From: Gossypium raimondii
Taxonomy: Eukaryota; Streptophyta; Magnoliopsida; Malvales; Malvaceae
Reading direction: 5' to 3'
DNA: 64,000 nt
NCBI RefSeq assembly: GCF_025698545.1
Contig: NC_068565.1
Coordinates: forward strand, 8,184,001 to 8,248,000
In this document: positions 1 through 12,611 of the stretch, piece by piece
Layout: every line of letters starts with the position of its first letter
Numbering within the stretch: the first letter of the stretch is position 1
Translations under genes and position numbers: made by a program
The notes under the pieces: generated by a model
Told to the model about the DNA's origin: nothing
What the model saw: only the letters and a program-made list of their open reading frames with translations
Database searches by the model: none

Positions 1-1335
1 ACATGCAATGGGTTGCTGGAGCCCAAACTAGCACTAGGGGCCATAATTCTATGACTGAGAGGCTTCGTCCTAATGGAGCTAAGCTATTTAAGGGAGTTAT
101 TGGGGGCGACCCCTACAGTAGCCGAGTATTGGATGAAGGCTAGTGAAAGGATATTAGATGACATTGACTGTACCCCCGAATAGAAACTGAAGGGTATTGT
201 TTCGCTCCTTAGGGATGAAGCTTACTGCTTGTGGCAACCGGTTGTTCCGGGCACTCAAGCTAAGAGATTAACCTGGGAGTATTTTCATAACGCATTTCAA
301 AAAAAGCATATAGACACTAGATATGTGGAAGCTCATAGGCTCGAGTTCATTGAGCTAAAGTAGGGGGATTTATCAGTGTTTAAATATGAAGAGGAATTTT
401 TTAGATTGGGTCGTTATGCATAGGGTATGATAGCTACCAAGCCAGATAAGTGTGTAAGGTTCGAGGATGGGCTTCGATATGATCTGAAGATTCAGGTCGC
501 CCGCATCAGAAAAAGGGTCTTTGAGACTTTGGTATAGAAAGTTAAGATTGTAGAAGAGGTTAAACGTATGGAGCATGAGAAACGAGATAAGATTAACACC
601 CCAGTTAAGAGAGATTTTGGCCCTAGTGGTTCTAACCCGCTTCCTGTGAAACAAGCTAGGGAAGGCAAACCATAACAAAACTTGGCTACAATTGGTACTA
701 GAGGTAGGACTTTGAATTGTGCTCATTGTGGGAGATGTCACCCGGGAAAATGTTAGAGAAAATTGGGGGCATGTTTGAGATGTGGATCATTGCAGCACCA
801 AATTAAGGACTGTCCTCATATGAATGAGCAGATGCAAGCACTGAATCCAAATTAGAATTAGAATCACAATTAGAGGGTTGGTCAATTCCTCCTAGGGGTT
901 AAGGTTATAACAGAACTGGTAATATGGAACATAGAGTACCAGGACAAGGTGCAAACCGGACTGGGGCGAGACAACCAGCCTTTGTTTATGTAGGGAGGCA
1001 TAGAGAGGATCATGATGCAGGTGATGTCATTGCTTGTACTTTTACAATTGATTTTGTACAATACTTTACCTCGATAGATATATGTTCTACCCATTCGTAT
1101 GTTGTCTGCTTTATGTCTCGTAAATTGGGAATTAGGTAGAAGATACTATCAGTGCTATTTTTGTGGTTAGTCCTTTAAGGCAATCTGTAGTACTAAATAT
1201 AATTTATAGATGATATCCATTAGAAGTTCAAGGTGAAATATTTCCAACCAATTTGATGGAGTTACCATTCAACGAGTTCAATTTGATTTTGGGAATGGAT
1301 TGGTTGGTCGAGCACCAAGTCAGTCTAGAATGTAT
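1..1335 (+). pseudogene. Ty3/gypsy gag-protease remnant (broken)
   Basis: Decayed gag and protease region of a Ty3/gypsy retrotransposon. Reading across frames gives a capsid-type domain (about 1-600), then two zinc knuckles at about 712-830. The first has Cys-x2-Cys-Gly-x2-His-Pro-Gly-x-Cys and the second has Cys-x2-Cys-Gly-Ser-x3-His followed by IKDC. A retropepsin-like segment follows at about 1000-1139, where the usual active-site stretch is changed to SIDICSTHSYV. The segment ends in MDWLVEH near 1290-1312, a typical gypsy protease end. Many in-frame stops (for example at 361, 421 and 538) and frame changes show that it is not functional. The left end lies outside the window. The coding match stops near 1335, where LTR sequence of another copy begins. 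Confidence 0.8.
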
Positions 1336-1339
1336 AACT

Positions 1340-3113
1340 ACACCTTTAGCCACTATCGCATCGCCTATTTTCTCCTTTTTATTTTTCCATTGCAGCCACT
1401 GATCGCCATTGTGACCATCGTTGCGCGCCGCCATGGGTTCCTCTCCTCCTCTAATTTTATTTTCTTACTCTTTCCCTTTGTGCTGAACCCCTTTAGTTTC
1501 TTTCCTTCACTCATCGTCGAACTACCACCCCCTCGTCATCGGACCGTCGCCAAACCGCCATCGTCATTTTCGTCGTCGTTAGTAACCAAATTTCTTCCCT
1601 TTTCTTCTTTCTCTATTTTTTCTTATTGTTCATCATATTAATTAAACTTACACTCTCTCTTTGCTTTAACGATTCTTTTTGTTTACTCCACTCTCTGATC
1701 TCGTTCCTCTTTCGATTCATTGTCCATCCCGATTTAATCAAGTTGTAAGTATGGGTTATTTTAATCGTAAACTCATCCTCTTGGTGATTTCATCCCTTGG
1801 CCGATTGGTATATTGGTCATAAAGACAATTATATTTTATTATTTATTTATTATCATATTCATACTATTCTTTTCAATTTTGAAGGACCAAACGTTAATAT
1901 AGGGGAGACCCCTAAGTTCGCATTGAAAATCATCTTTTTGAGAGTCCAAAACCGTGGCATAAGTGTTGATGAAGCTATTAGTAATCCATCTATGAGTGAT
2001 AAATTATTTTCAAACAGATCCTAATCAATAAACATTACTCATTTGTTAGACACATATTTTGAGTTAGATCAAAGTGAAATTGTTAATAAGGATTGTTGCA
2101 AATCGGATCTACGATAAAAGGTGTGGGATCGATTCTACTTTTTGTTGGTGGTATATGATATGATGTGATTATTTTTATAATAATGATGTATGTGTAAATC
2201 TCATTGTCATGACATCTGTTGCATGGTTTATGTGATATATGTGTTAATTCAAGTATGTGATATATATATGTGAGTATGTGAATATTGAGATCTCTAATCT
2301 AAGGTGACAAACATGACTAAATATATTAAAGTGATGACTAGCAAAATGTGATTATGTAAGCATGTCCACATGCCTAAGTGTTAAAAGTGATTCACATGTG
2401 TTTATAAGTGAAATTTTATGAAAGGTGGACGTGTTGGCAGTATATTTGCAAATCAGTGGTGGCTTGTCCACAAAATTTATCAGTGGTGGCTTGTCCACAA
2501 AAGTGTTATTAGTGGCAGTTTATCTGCAAATAAGTGGTGGCTTGTCCACAAATAGTGTTATGGATGAAGGAGTTCTGAGGAACTCAATATGTGGTGTGTA
2601 GCAAAGATGGGTAAAAACTTTCTATGAAATGTGCATCATTTTAAATATGCATCGATATGTCCATGCATAAGTATCAGTGTTATAAATCATGAATATTATG
2701 ATGTTTGATTGATATATTTTGATATATATGTAAATATATTTATGTTGATCTTACACTGAGACTTTTAAAACTCACCCACATTACTTGTGTGTTTCAGATA
2801 ATCCTCGCGGTTAGGACTCATAATCGGTCATCAGAGATGCTATCGAAAAATGGTTTTCATGATTATGATTTTTTTTATTATCATTTGGACTTTTGTGGAC
2901 TTTGAATTAAAGGATCATCAAGTTGTTTTACAAATATTAAACAAGAGTTCTTTCAAATTTATATAAAAAAAACCTCGTATTTAAGAGAATTACTAGCATG
3001 TGTTTTTCCAAAGGTTAAACCAATTTACTTCAACTCAAGTTTTCACTGTACCTATGGCCTATGTAATCGCTTAGATTGAGCCGTAACGTCTAGGCCTGGT
3101 TTGAGGGGTTACA
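1340..3113 (+). mobile_element. Truncated gypsy-type LTR with primer binding site downstream
   Basis: This is the 3' part of a long gypsy LTR. It ends in GAGGGGTTACA at 3113 and is followed directly by an initiator-Met-tRNA-like primer binding site. It resembles the reverse complement of the solo LTR at 24173-27113: both carry C/T-rich sequence with GCC-rich spots (about 1390-1600 here) and repeats of a GTGGTGGCTTGTCCACAAA-like unit. The expected TG start is not visible, so the left end seems to be lost where the older gag-protease stops. No gene is present; the 113-codon open frame at 1300-1641 is a by-product of the C/T-rich tract. The left boundary is approximate. Confidence 0.65.
2418..2560 (+). 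repeat. Minisatellite inside the LTR
   Basis: Several imperfect units alternate between a GTGGTGGCTTGTCCACAAA type and a GTGGCAGTTTATCTGCAAA type. The inverse orientation of the same units occurs at 25060-25150 in the solo LTR of the same family. Confidence 0.7.
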
Positions 3114-3115
3114 TT

Positions 3116-3130
3116 TGGTGATATCAGAGC
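3116..3130 (+). other. Retrotransposon primer binding site
   Basis: TGGTGATATCAGAGC lies 2 bases after the LTR end. It matches the initiator-Met tRNA type site TGGTATCAGAGC apart from a GA insertion. Confidence 0.6.
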
Positions 3131-3720
3131 TCGGTTTAAAACTCAGACTATAGGTAAAGTGTTTTCGAAAAACTTCATGCATTAATGTGTTTTTGGGGAA
3201 AAACATGCCACGTGTTAAAATTATTGCAAAAAAAAAATCTGTGACTCTTGATATTGATATGAGGTAAGTGTTCTTTAGATTCGAAACTATAGACTGTGAA
3301 AATTATAGACTGTGGATTGTGAAAACTATAGACTTTGAAAACTCTAGACTCTGTAGTCTATAATAGTGAGATACGTGTTAACTAAAAGAATACAACCTCA
3401 ATTAAAAAAAATATTCAAGTGATAACTTATCTCCATTGACAGACGTTCATAAAACTTAAAATGAGTACTCGTTGAGTTAGAACTCGAGGAATGAGAGCTC
3501 GCAGAGAGCAGAGTTAGGGAACCGAAGTCGACTCATTCGCATACCAAGTGTGAACCCCTGAGCTAGCAGCGAAAAATGTGGAACATGCACCCACTGTTGA
3601 GGAAAGTCAACAAGAGCTTGCGAATGAGGCTATATTGCAAGCCATGCTACGAGTGTTAGAGCAAGTAGCCAAGAGGTTTGGTGTCACAAGCCTAGGTAAA
3701 GTGGTGTTGTGATGTACCCT
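3131..3720 (+). pseudogene. Gypsy leader and gag N-terminus remnant
   Basis: Untranslated leader followed by a broken gag start. An ATG at 3461 opens with MSTR and then an in-frame stop. In a shifted reading, a segment ending AILQAMLRVLEQVAKRF (about 3630-3680) is typical of the N-terminal part of plant gypsy gag proteins. The leader has a short tandem of ACTATAGACTGTGAAA-like units at 3285-3360. The coding match ends near 3705. Non-functional. Confidence 0.55.
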
Positions 3721-4790
3721 GAGTCACTCTGGATAGGACGTAGTAATTAGGCTTTGGTATGGTGGTTAATTAAGTGGGTTTAGTTGTCAAACGAGTTGCG
3801 ATCCAATAGGTTCTTATGAAGGGTGTTTTCAAGGGATTCCACATGTTCCTATAAGAAATTTTTTCGAAGGGTTTCGTACATACTACTCCCAAACCTAGTT
3901 GTTTGGGTCATCTGCATGTAACAAAATCCAAACTTGATTTAAAAAAAAATAGTCCATCAAATGTGTTGGAGCTTTGCTAGTTAGGGATTAGCAAAACTTG
4001 ATTCAATTCAAAAAAATTGAAAAAAAATTGAATTTCGAGTTATTCGAGTCAACTCGAATAAGTAATTTGAGTTTCGAGATGAATTGAATTTTACAATTCA
4101 AATAACTCAAATAATTCAAATAATAGATTGATGTAAATACCCTTTTGGTCCCTATCAATTTTGAAAATAAACAAATTGGTTTCTCTCAACAAATATTACA
4201 AAATAATTTAAAATAATTTTAAAATTCAAAATATCTATAAAATCCCAAAATTAATATTTTAAAAAGTTTATAAATTTTTAAAAAGTTATAAAAATATATA
4301 AAGAAAGTGAAAATTTTAAAATTTTTCTAAAACAATAATTTTAAAAGCTAAATAAGTTAATTAATGATTATTAAGTTTAACATACTAAAATATCTTCTAC
4401 TTTCTTAAAAAAAGGTTTTTAAATATATATGGTTTCAAATTTATGTGCTCTAACATGACATTAATTATATTGTAACAAGATTTTAATTTGACATATTTAA
4501 TTTTTTAATTTAACTCGAATAATTTAACTCGACTCAAATTTTATTTTACTTGACTCGATTCGAAAAAAATTAAATTAAATTAAGATAATAAATATGACTC
4601 ATTAACTCAATTAAATAAAAAAAATTCACTTTATTCGATTGAAGTAGTTAATTTTTCTTTTACGCCGGAAGTAAATTTAGGATTTATTCCAAAAATATAA
4701 GCAAAGTGATTTTTCCCCTACTAGCTCTACGAAGAGGATGCGGCGTCGTATTGCGCATTGATTTTTCACTTTCACTAGCTTCCTAAGCTA
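3721..4790. other. AT-rich intergenic stretch, no gene
   Basis: Very AT-rich. TCGAGTTATTCGAG / AACTCGAATAA-like words occur in both orientations at about 4030-4110 and 4500-4570, so this could be an eroded non-autonomous element with inverted ends, but no clean terminal repeat or target duplication was found. The right end is the probable promoter side of the mtACP gene; no clear TATA box was identified. Confidence 0.5.
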
Positions 4791-4905
4791 CTAAAGGTTC
4801 CAATTTCGCAAAGTTAATTGGGCTTTGAGGGGGAGCGCGAACAGAAAAGAAAAGGTTTCTTGACATTTTCAGCAGGTAGAAGAGAAAGGGCTATTAGCTA
4901 TTGAA

Positions 4906-7786
4906 ATGGCGGCGGTGAGAGGAGTTGTGCTAAAGCACCTGAGAGTGAATGCAACATCCCTGTCCCTGCTTCGTAACCCTAAACCCATCCCTAACGGCCA
5001 CGGTGCTCTCACCTTCAACGCCATACGGCGCCGATTTTCCGATGACGTCATGGGCTCATTCCTCGACAAATCTGAGGTCACCGATCGCGTTGTCTCCGTA
5101 GTAAAAAACTTTCAGAAAATTGATCCATCCAAGGTTTTACTTTTTCATTCACTCTTCTTCTTTAAATTTTTTCTTATAATATTAGGGTATTGATTTAGTC
5201 CCTTCTTCCTTTTCATTAACCAATAGCTTCTTTTAAGCTTGCGATGCTATTTTCTTTAAATTTTTTTAATAAATACTGATTTGATTGTTCGACTTACTTT
5301 ATTTATGATTGGTGAGGTCTGGTGTAGAGGAGTTGTATTTCTCCTAAATCAAACTAACCCTTCAATTATTTCGCTATAAGTTTCTTTATTTTTGTTGCTT
5401 TGATATGATAAGCTGAGAACTACGAAAAATAAGTCTCTGTTCTAGCTGTAGTTAGATGCCTTCAAATTTCTGTCTTTTAAGAGTGAAGATCAATATGAAA
5501 TTGACTTGTATTCTGAGTTAACAAACCAGTACATAAGAAACTATGAAAAAAATTGTTTGGTTTATAATGTGATTTTATTTCTTTAGAGCTGATTTCTGCA
5601 TGGTTCGTTTGATGTGGATGTGAAGCTTTGGTATTTTGCAAATATGAAATTTGAGGTGGTATGGTCAGGCACTGCTTAACTATTGCTTTTTCTCTCTAAT
5701 AAAAAAATTGGGTGCTTAAATGAATAGGTTATTCAGTTTCTTTCAGAGGAGGAATATGAAATAGGTCTGTTGTGGGCTGGAGTTGGTTGTGGTTGTGAAT
5801 TCGATATCAAATTGAAATTTGGTTGGATTGTTAGTCTAAGTTTTTGCAATATTTATGTTGTCTGGCACGTGATTGATATGCAAACAAGTATGACTTGTAT
5901 AAGCATTAGATCAACTTCAATGCTAGTTGTAGTTGTAGAAGTGCGATTTTACATCTACTTGCGAAGGAGGCTTTTGTAACATACTAGTCAGACACTGCAT
6001 ACAAGGGATAATTATGGCTGTTGGGTATCTACTGCTTGAAAGAAGCTTCTTTCACAAGTAAAATTCGTATTTGATAAATAATTATTTACTAAATCAATAT
6101 TAAAATAAAAAAATTCTATTTACTAAATATTATTTATCTATATATACTTCTCTTGACTGAGTTGATGTCATAAGTTAACCAGGAACCGATTTAGTTGGGA
6201 AATTACTAAAATATCCTTTCACCTATGAGGGTGCTTTTGTTTTTTCATGTTTTTTAATAAAATAATATTATGATAGGATTTGAACTTGGAACGTGTGAGT
6301 TTTAAACTTTTAACTTACCATTTCTACCGAGGCCTAAAAATAAACGAATTAGGGCCTAAAAATACTAGGCTTTCTTTCTTGCAAGTAAAGTTACTCGGCT
6401 TTCTTGCAAATAAAGTTTTATTCTATCCCTAGATTTAAACCCTAAAAATACTTAATAACCGAGGGGTCTATAATATATCTACTAAAAATAAATTTTATAA
6501 GATAAAACTGCTATAATAAAATAGTATAATAAAAATAAAAGCTCCTGCGTCGATGTGCCTTAGACCTAGTACTACATTTAAAGGGCTGACTGAGTTGGTG
6601 TCACCCGTCAACTGAATTCGAACTTAGTTAAACAATTATCAAAAATATTTCCTTTTATAAAATAATAAACATTATTATGAGGGTGTTTTTCTCATTTTAA
6701 ATCATTTGAAATCTAGGAAAATGCACTTGATGGGATTCGAACCCAAAACACTATAGTAGTATGTTAAAAAAGCCTCTGTTTTCAACTAAAGCTTTATTTA
6801 CTCTTAACATCAATTTTTTATAAATATATTTGTTATATATATTCTTTCAAGTGCCATAATCTAGTATTTTTTTTATTTAGTTTTACCTTATCCTTAAATA
6901 ATTGAAAGAAAAAAAGAAAAATGACTTGTGAGTCCCTTTTCAACTTCTGTTCTCAGTTCTTCCTCAAATCCTGACCCCTCATTCCTGTGTCCAGCATGAT
7001 TTTCTGTTATGATATCATCTAGTTGCATATGCATCTTCATGTTTCCCCATCCTCTTTCCTGTTGATTGCATGGTCAGGAAGAAGGAAGTGGTATGATGGA
7101 GCCATTGGTTTTTTTGCTGTGTCGCTTTATTAGACAAGTGTCACAGCACATCCTTACTTTTCTCGGCGTGTTGGAAGCATTTCTGGTTCAAACATTCGTG
7201 CCATCTGTTGGTGCATCATAACCTTCTTGATTTGTGATTTGTCCTTCTGTGAAGAACCTGGAAAAGGCACACAAACTCTTGCTATTCTTTTTTCTCATTT
7301 CTTTTCCTTTATTATTTTTAGATGACACAGTATCAATTATCAAGTTATTATGAATGCAACTTGTAGTAATTTTAGGTCTATATTACTCGGATTTGGGTGT
7401 AAATGTTGGATGTGGTTGTGAATTTTTTTCTCAGTGTTTTAATGTATTTGTATGTTTCTTGGAAGGTAATATCCTTGTACCAATATCTGTATATGCTCAG
7501 ATATGGATACTTAAAAAAACCGAAGGGTCGTAGTAATATGGATTTTAGTTGCATGTAGAATCTTTCTCTTGTAAGTTTTTCACTCTGTTTAGTTTTTCCT
7601 GTTTTGCAGGTTACCCCAAATGCCCATTTTCAAGAAGATCTCGGGTTAGATAGTTTGGACACTGTGGAGGTTGTTATGGCTCTTGAAGAAGAATTTGGGT
7701 TTGAGATACCTGATAATGAGGCAGACAAGATCAGCACGATCAGTCATGCTGTCGAGTTCATTGCATCTCACCCCCAGGCAAAGTAG
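4906..7786 (+). CDS. mtACP2: Mitochondrial acyl carrier protein, copy 1 (2 exons)
   Basis: Exons 4906-5133 and 7610-7786 (stop TAG 7784-7786) give 134 aa. The intron is GT-AG, phase 0, between K76 and V77. Residues 1 to about 43 are Arg/Ser/Leu-rich with almost no acidic residues, as in a matrix-targeting peptide, ending near RRRFS. The ACP fold follows, with the phosphopantetheine attachment motif DLGLDSLD (Ser91) and the acidic helix [16 protein letters not shown]. The family carries growing acyl chains in mitochondrial fatty acid and lipoate synthesis and is tied to respiratory complex I. The ATG at 4906 is the first in frame and is shared with copy 2. Length fits plant mtACP. The open reading start at 7604 is a splice-site artefact, not a separate gene. 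The symbol follows resemblance to Arabidopsis mtACP2 and is tentative. An inverted second copy lies at 30662-34130. Confidence 0.93.
6060..6900 (-). repeat. Intron insertion with two related SINE-like copies
   Basis: This block of the mtACP copy 1 intron has no counterpart in copy 2. It contains two diverged copies of one unit. Both begin near GACTGAGTTGRTGTCA (about 6155 and 6588), run through a GAGGGTG word, and end with a GGATTYGAAC motif (about 6275 and 6732). On the minus strand the better copy reads GGGTTCGAATCCC (6732-6744), which is a perfect Pol III B box. An AAGCTTTAGTTG box-A-like word lies about 40 bases upstream of it (6783-6794). A tRNA-derived SINE is the best guess; tails and target duplications were not resolved. 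Confidence 0.4.
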
Positions 7787-8590
7787 ACAGGAAATTATGA
7801 CTCAAATCTTTTTCTTTATTTTAATTTGTTCATGTGAGACATGAAACTGCATTGGATAATTCCCCAAATGCCTGTAGTATCCTCTGGATCAAGGGTCTTG
7901 GGTTAGTTTTGATGTTCACTGCCTCAACGCTGCTGTTCTAATTCATAAAATGTAATATTGCTATTTTGTTTATTTTTCTTGACCATATTTCATTTTAATG
8001 TAATAAATTTGGATAATTGGTCTAAGAAAATAATTATACTTGATCTCAGTTTCATTAGTTTGGCATTGCTTGATTTCATCTGGGAGGAAACTTTAGCTTC
8101 TATAATTGTCTAGTCGGTTGGCAATTCTACTCGACTATATTTTCATATCGTAAACATGGATTCATCCCGCGCATAAATTTTCACGCTTTCAGAATCTTAA
8201 TTACCGTATTTATTTATTTATTTTTTCTGTAATTTAGTCTTCCCGATTCTCTTTGTGCACATAAAATAACGTTTTCATTATACAATTTCATGTATTTAAC
8301 CAATTAATTGATTCTTTTTAATTTTACTTTCACTTTAAACGAATTGTATGTATAACATGGAGAGGATTCTTTTTCGGGCATTTGGACCAAGTTTGAACAT
8401 ATCGCTATTGGGAAAAAGATTATGCTTAAATCATAAAACTGATGAAAACACTTGTGGTTATAAAATATATGTATAGAGATCTATTTTAAAATAAATTTGC
8501 TTTGTATAATTTAATTCAAAATTATTTTCAAAGATGAAACAATTTTCCTAAAATATAATTTAAATCACTTTTTCATGTGTAGGCAATAAA
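7787..8590 (+). other. 3' UTR and downstream flank of mtACP copy 1
   Basis: 7787 to about 8145 is recognisably similar to the downstream side of copy 2 (30270-30661, reverse strand). Shared words include CATGTGAGACATG, TTGGATAATTCCC, TTCATAAAATG and TTAGTTTGGCATTGCTTGATTT. The duplication therefore extends some 350 bases past the stop. From 8150 to 8590 I see only AT-rich sequence. Confidence 0.65.
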
Positions 8591-9295
8591 ATTAAGATAT
8601 TTGGAATATTTATTTTTCTAAATTGTATTGTCTGCAATTTATTATAAAATAAATGATAAAGAAAATAAAAAAATAAAGATAGGAGAGCAAAAGAGAAGCA
8701 TATATTTTATTCATCAATATGATATTTACCATGCTTCTTAAAATTTATATCTATAAACACAAGTATAAATGATAAATAATTCTATTTCTAATGGACATTA
8801 GAATTCTATAGTGTAGTAAACTTCTTATCTTAATAAACATCCACTTTATTATAATAAAATATTTATAACACTCCCTTAGATGTCCATTGATAGATAATAT
8901 GACTCATTAAAACTTTATTAAAGATAAAAACCTTATGGAAAAAATCTTAGTAAAGGAAAAACAATACACATATTTATAATACGCATAACATGCTGAATTT
9001 TTAAAAGCCCTATAGAAAAAAATTAGCAAAAGAAAACCCAATGAGATAAAACCTTAGTTCAGGGAAAAAGAATACAATGCGTATTTACTCCTCCTCATGA
9101 GAACATCACATAATATCTTAGAGTACATATTTCAATCTTGAATACTAGCTTTTCAAATGATCACTTTAATGGATTTGCTAAATTTTTATATCACCATTCT
9201 TTTGAAAGTAATGAGTGAGGAAAACTTTTAGGGAAATATATTTTGATCTCTTTAGGAGTTCCAATAGTAACACCATACTTGACCCAGTCCCCGAG
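8590..9295 (-). mobile_element. Ty1/copia 3' LTR and adjoining internal remnant
   Basis: Read on the minus strand, a short purine tract (AAGGGAG) is followed at 8870 by TGTTATAAAT, which looks like a polypurine tract followed by an LTR start. The bases at 8871-9180 carry the CTCCCTTAGATGTCCATT / AAAACCTTATGGAAAAAATC words common next to plant copia LTRs. The LTR is taken to run from 8870 down to about 8600; its far end is not clear. The right side is cut at 9295 by the gypsy-type LTR that follows. No coding potential remains. Confidence 0.45.
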
Positions 9296-11036
9296 TGTAA
9301 CACCCCAAACCTGGCCGAGTAGGTTCGACCCAAATCCAGCGTGCCAAATTAGCCACCAAAGTGACTCTCCGTTAGCTCCCATCCTAACCTCCAACACACC
9401 ACTTACTAACGACAGATAATGTGTTTAAGTATAACATTGCAGCGGAGTTATTTCATATACAAAATATAAACATATGAGCTTATAAAATATCAAAGGAAAG
9501 GTTTGCATGTCAACAGTAAAAACACTCAAAGGTTCGCAAACAATAAATAACATAAGTTTGCATAGCAGCATACACACCACTTACTAACGACAGATAATGT
9601 GTTTAAGTATAACATTGCAGAGAAGTTATTTCATACACAAAATATAAACATATGAGCTTATAAAATATCAAAGGAAAGGTTTGCATGTCAACAGTAAAAA
9701 CACTCAAGGGTTCGCAAACAATAAATAACATAAGTTTGCATAGTAGCATACACACCACTTACTAACGACAGATAATGTGTTTAAGTATAACATTGCAGCA
9801 GAGTTATTTCATACACAAAATATAAACATATGAGCTTATAAAATATCAAAGGAAAGGTTTGCATGTCAACAGTAAAAACACTCAAGGGTTCGCAAACAAT
9901 AAATAACATAAGTTTGCATAGCAGCATCATGAGTTCGCAACACACAATGTATGGGTTCGCATCAATGCCCAAAATCACATAAACAGATAGGTGAGTACCC
10001 ACAATCCTTTGGTATACCAATATATCCAACATGGCTCACAAAGGAGCATGGATGGAGACATTTCATAGAAAGCTCGCATAGGGAACTTCTGGAAAACATT
10101 AGTAAAGAGCTCGTACAAAAGCTCGTGAAAACATAGTTTATAAAACAATATGTTAAAAACATTTCTTAAAAACATAGGGTTGCTTAGGAGCTCGGATAAA
10201 ACATATCTTTAAAACACAAGTTGAAAACTTAACCCTGGAAATAGAGTACCGAAGTTAAAAATAGGGTGTTGCAGAAAACTTACTTTTGAAAACAAAATTC
10301 TTGAAAATCAAAGCAGATAGCATACTTAAAGAAATTTCTTAACCACTCACATTTTGAAAACATAATAGCGAGCATACTTATGACAAATCCCACATCACTC
10401 ATTGAAAACTGAGAATTAAACAAACTTGGCTTTGCTTTTATCCTTGCTGGTAGATGGTCCAGTTGGTTTGCAAATACATAAACACACTGAGTACTTAAAA
10501 AGACAAAACTTACAGAATTCACACATGCAAGTAAACCTAGCTTTATGGACAATCAACCTTAACAGGACACAGGCTTACTCTAGGTGCTACGAACTTGACT
10601 CAGAACAGAGTCTTGATAGCAGAATATTCAATGAGAGGATTCTCATGGAATAAGGGTCATATTTATACACCTAAGTGTCTTGGAAATCTTAGGATACCCT
10701 ACTTGACTTAGGAAATGTGTTACTTACACGTAAAGTATTCCTAGATACACCATATCTCTATTTCCTAATTTGAGTCTGACTGAATCGTTGAATGGCAAAC
10801 CTCCAATTCTCAACTCAACTGGCGAACACCAGTTCGCCAAACAAACTGGCGAACCCTCAGTCTGCAACATACCTAGCAAACATCAGTTCGCACCACGTTG
10901 TGACGTTAATGTCGAATCTACCTATGTCAGTACATATTAAAACATGCCATTCAACTTCCACCACTACCCTATCCATTTCATTTTGTACACTATGAACCTA
11001 CATGACCTTATCTTGAACCAAAACAAACATACTTCA
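9296..11036 (-). mobile_element. Gypsy-type LTR F (partial)
   Basis: Starts TGTAACACCCCAAACCTGGCC at 9296, the same opening as the LTR at 38350, and is inserted into the copia remnant. It holds a three-copy 178-bp tandem repeat and no gene. It is cut at 11036, where another LTR begins with TGTAACAACC. Its other end was not found, so whether the piece is a truncated LTR or continues beyond the nested insertions is unresolved. Orientation is inferred from the TGTAACACCCC end corresponding to the 3' end of related LTRs. Confidence 0.55.
9394..9928. repeat. 178-bp tandem repeat, three copies
   Basis: Three near-identical units in direct order. The anchor word ACTTACTAACGACAG starts at 9401, 9579 and 9757, giving a period of exactly 178 bp twice. 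The units differ by only a few bases (for example GCGGAG / AGAAG / GCAGAG), so the amplification is young compared with the surrounding repeats. Confidence 0.92.
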
Positions 11037-11329
11037 TGTAACAACCTAATTTTTTATAGTTTTGAAAATAGTATTTCTGTAACACTCCTAACCTGAATCC
11101 GTCGCTAGAACAAGGTTACAGAGCATTACCGGAGTTTACAAATTAAATAGATAGAAAATGCAAACATTTCATATCACATAACATTCATGTAAAAAACCAA
11201 TCAAAATCATACATATTGTCCCTTAAACGAGCCATCGAGGCCCAAATTACACATTATAAACAAATCGGGACTAAATAAAAAACTCAAAATTTTTTTCGAA
11301 AACATTTAAAATTTTCAACACTACAGGGG

Positions 11330-11580
11330 TCACATGGCCGTGTGACTCACACGACCATGAGACACGCCCGTGTCTTAGGCCGTGTGGACATTCGAAATAG
11401 CAACACATGATCGTGTCCCAGCCCGTGTAAGTCATTGACTTGTGCCACACGCCCGTGTGCCAGGCCGTGTGAATATACTGACTTGCACTATTTAAAAGAT
11501 ACAGGGGACACACGATCGTGTCACCTGGTCGTCTGTCACACACGGTTGAGACACATGCCCCTGTCTCTGCTCATGTGGAC
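11330..11580. repeat. Cluster of CACACGCCCGTGTG-like palindromes
   Basis: Repeated short imperfect palindromes such as CACACGCCCGTGTG and CACACGATCGTGTC, alternating with GGCCGTGTG. A weaker relative of the cluster lies at 39630-39830 in another gypsy LTR. I recall this pattern from cotton gypsy LTRs. Confidence 0.7.
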
Positions 11581-12611
11581 GAAAATAGGCCATTTTACAA
11601 GCCATATTTCTCACCTGATTTTATGTCAACCTACAATCAACAAGCCATAATTAGGCAACCAAAACAGCTAAAATACGTGGCTAATCTCAAAAAATTACAT
11701 ATAGGCCAACATTAAACAAAATACCTATACATGCCACTATAAACAAAATTAAAACATCCGAAAGTACAGATAGAACTGATGGATAATGTGATATAACTCC
11801 GACAAGCTTCCAACCCAATCGAGCTTCTTATAATTTGAAAGTAAAGGAAAACAACTACGTAAGCAATGAAAGCTTAGTAAGCTCGTATAAACTTTAATTA
11901 TATCAATTCATTTCAAATATGAAATTTATACATATTAAGAACAATCCAATATCAATACCACAAGATTCATGAAGTTATATTCAACAACTCACAAGGTGAA
12001 TAAATCCATAGCATCTGTTATAAATATCATCCCTAGCATAGTAGGATTTTAAATAACTTTAAACCTTACCACTCTTTCATGAGCTTAAGCATATTTTCAT
12101 TTGAACACTTACCATTTTAATACAACTTATAATTAAACATATTACCATTCAACCAACAGCTTGGCATTTTCCTAAGCATCAAACAACAACACTTGTTAGC
12201 ATACTTGAACATATTTCATATAAATTCAACATTGATAATCTTATTATGTCAACATGTCACACTCAAGTTTATTACTCATCTCAACTTACACAATTTCCAT
12301 GTATCAACATATCAAAGATACTTGTATATGTTCATGTCATGATACATATCATTCTCTTACCGTTTCTTTATGTACATATATCATCTATTTCAGTATATAA
12401 TTATATATCAATATATCATGTACCATCATTTCCATGTATTTCATGTATATACCTGTATTAGTTTGTATCAAACTCATATCGTCTCGTAACAGAACATTGC
12501 CCGTTGAACCATTTAGAATATTGTTGGATAACTTTCAAATTCATTAAATAAATCACTTTACCAAGACTTTCCCAAATCGAATAACGACTTACGGATAAGA
12601 GTACATCGTTA

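Noticed and set aside
7604..7786. Separate 60-residue gene beginning near 7604, and its mirror at 30662-30844
   Set aside because: The apparent start is a TTG inside the splice acceptor (TTGCAG). The frame continues exon 1 of the acyl carrier protein genes.
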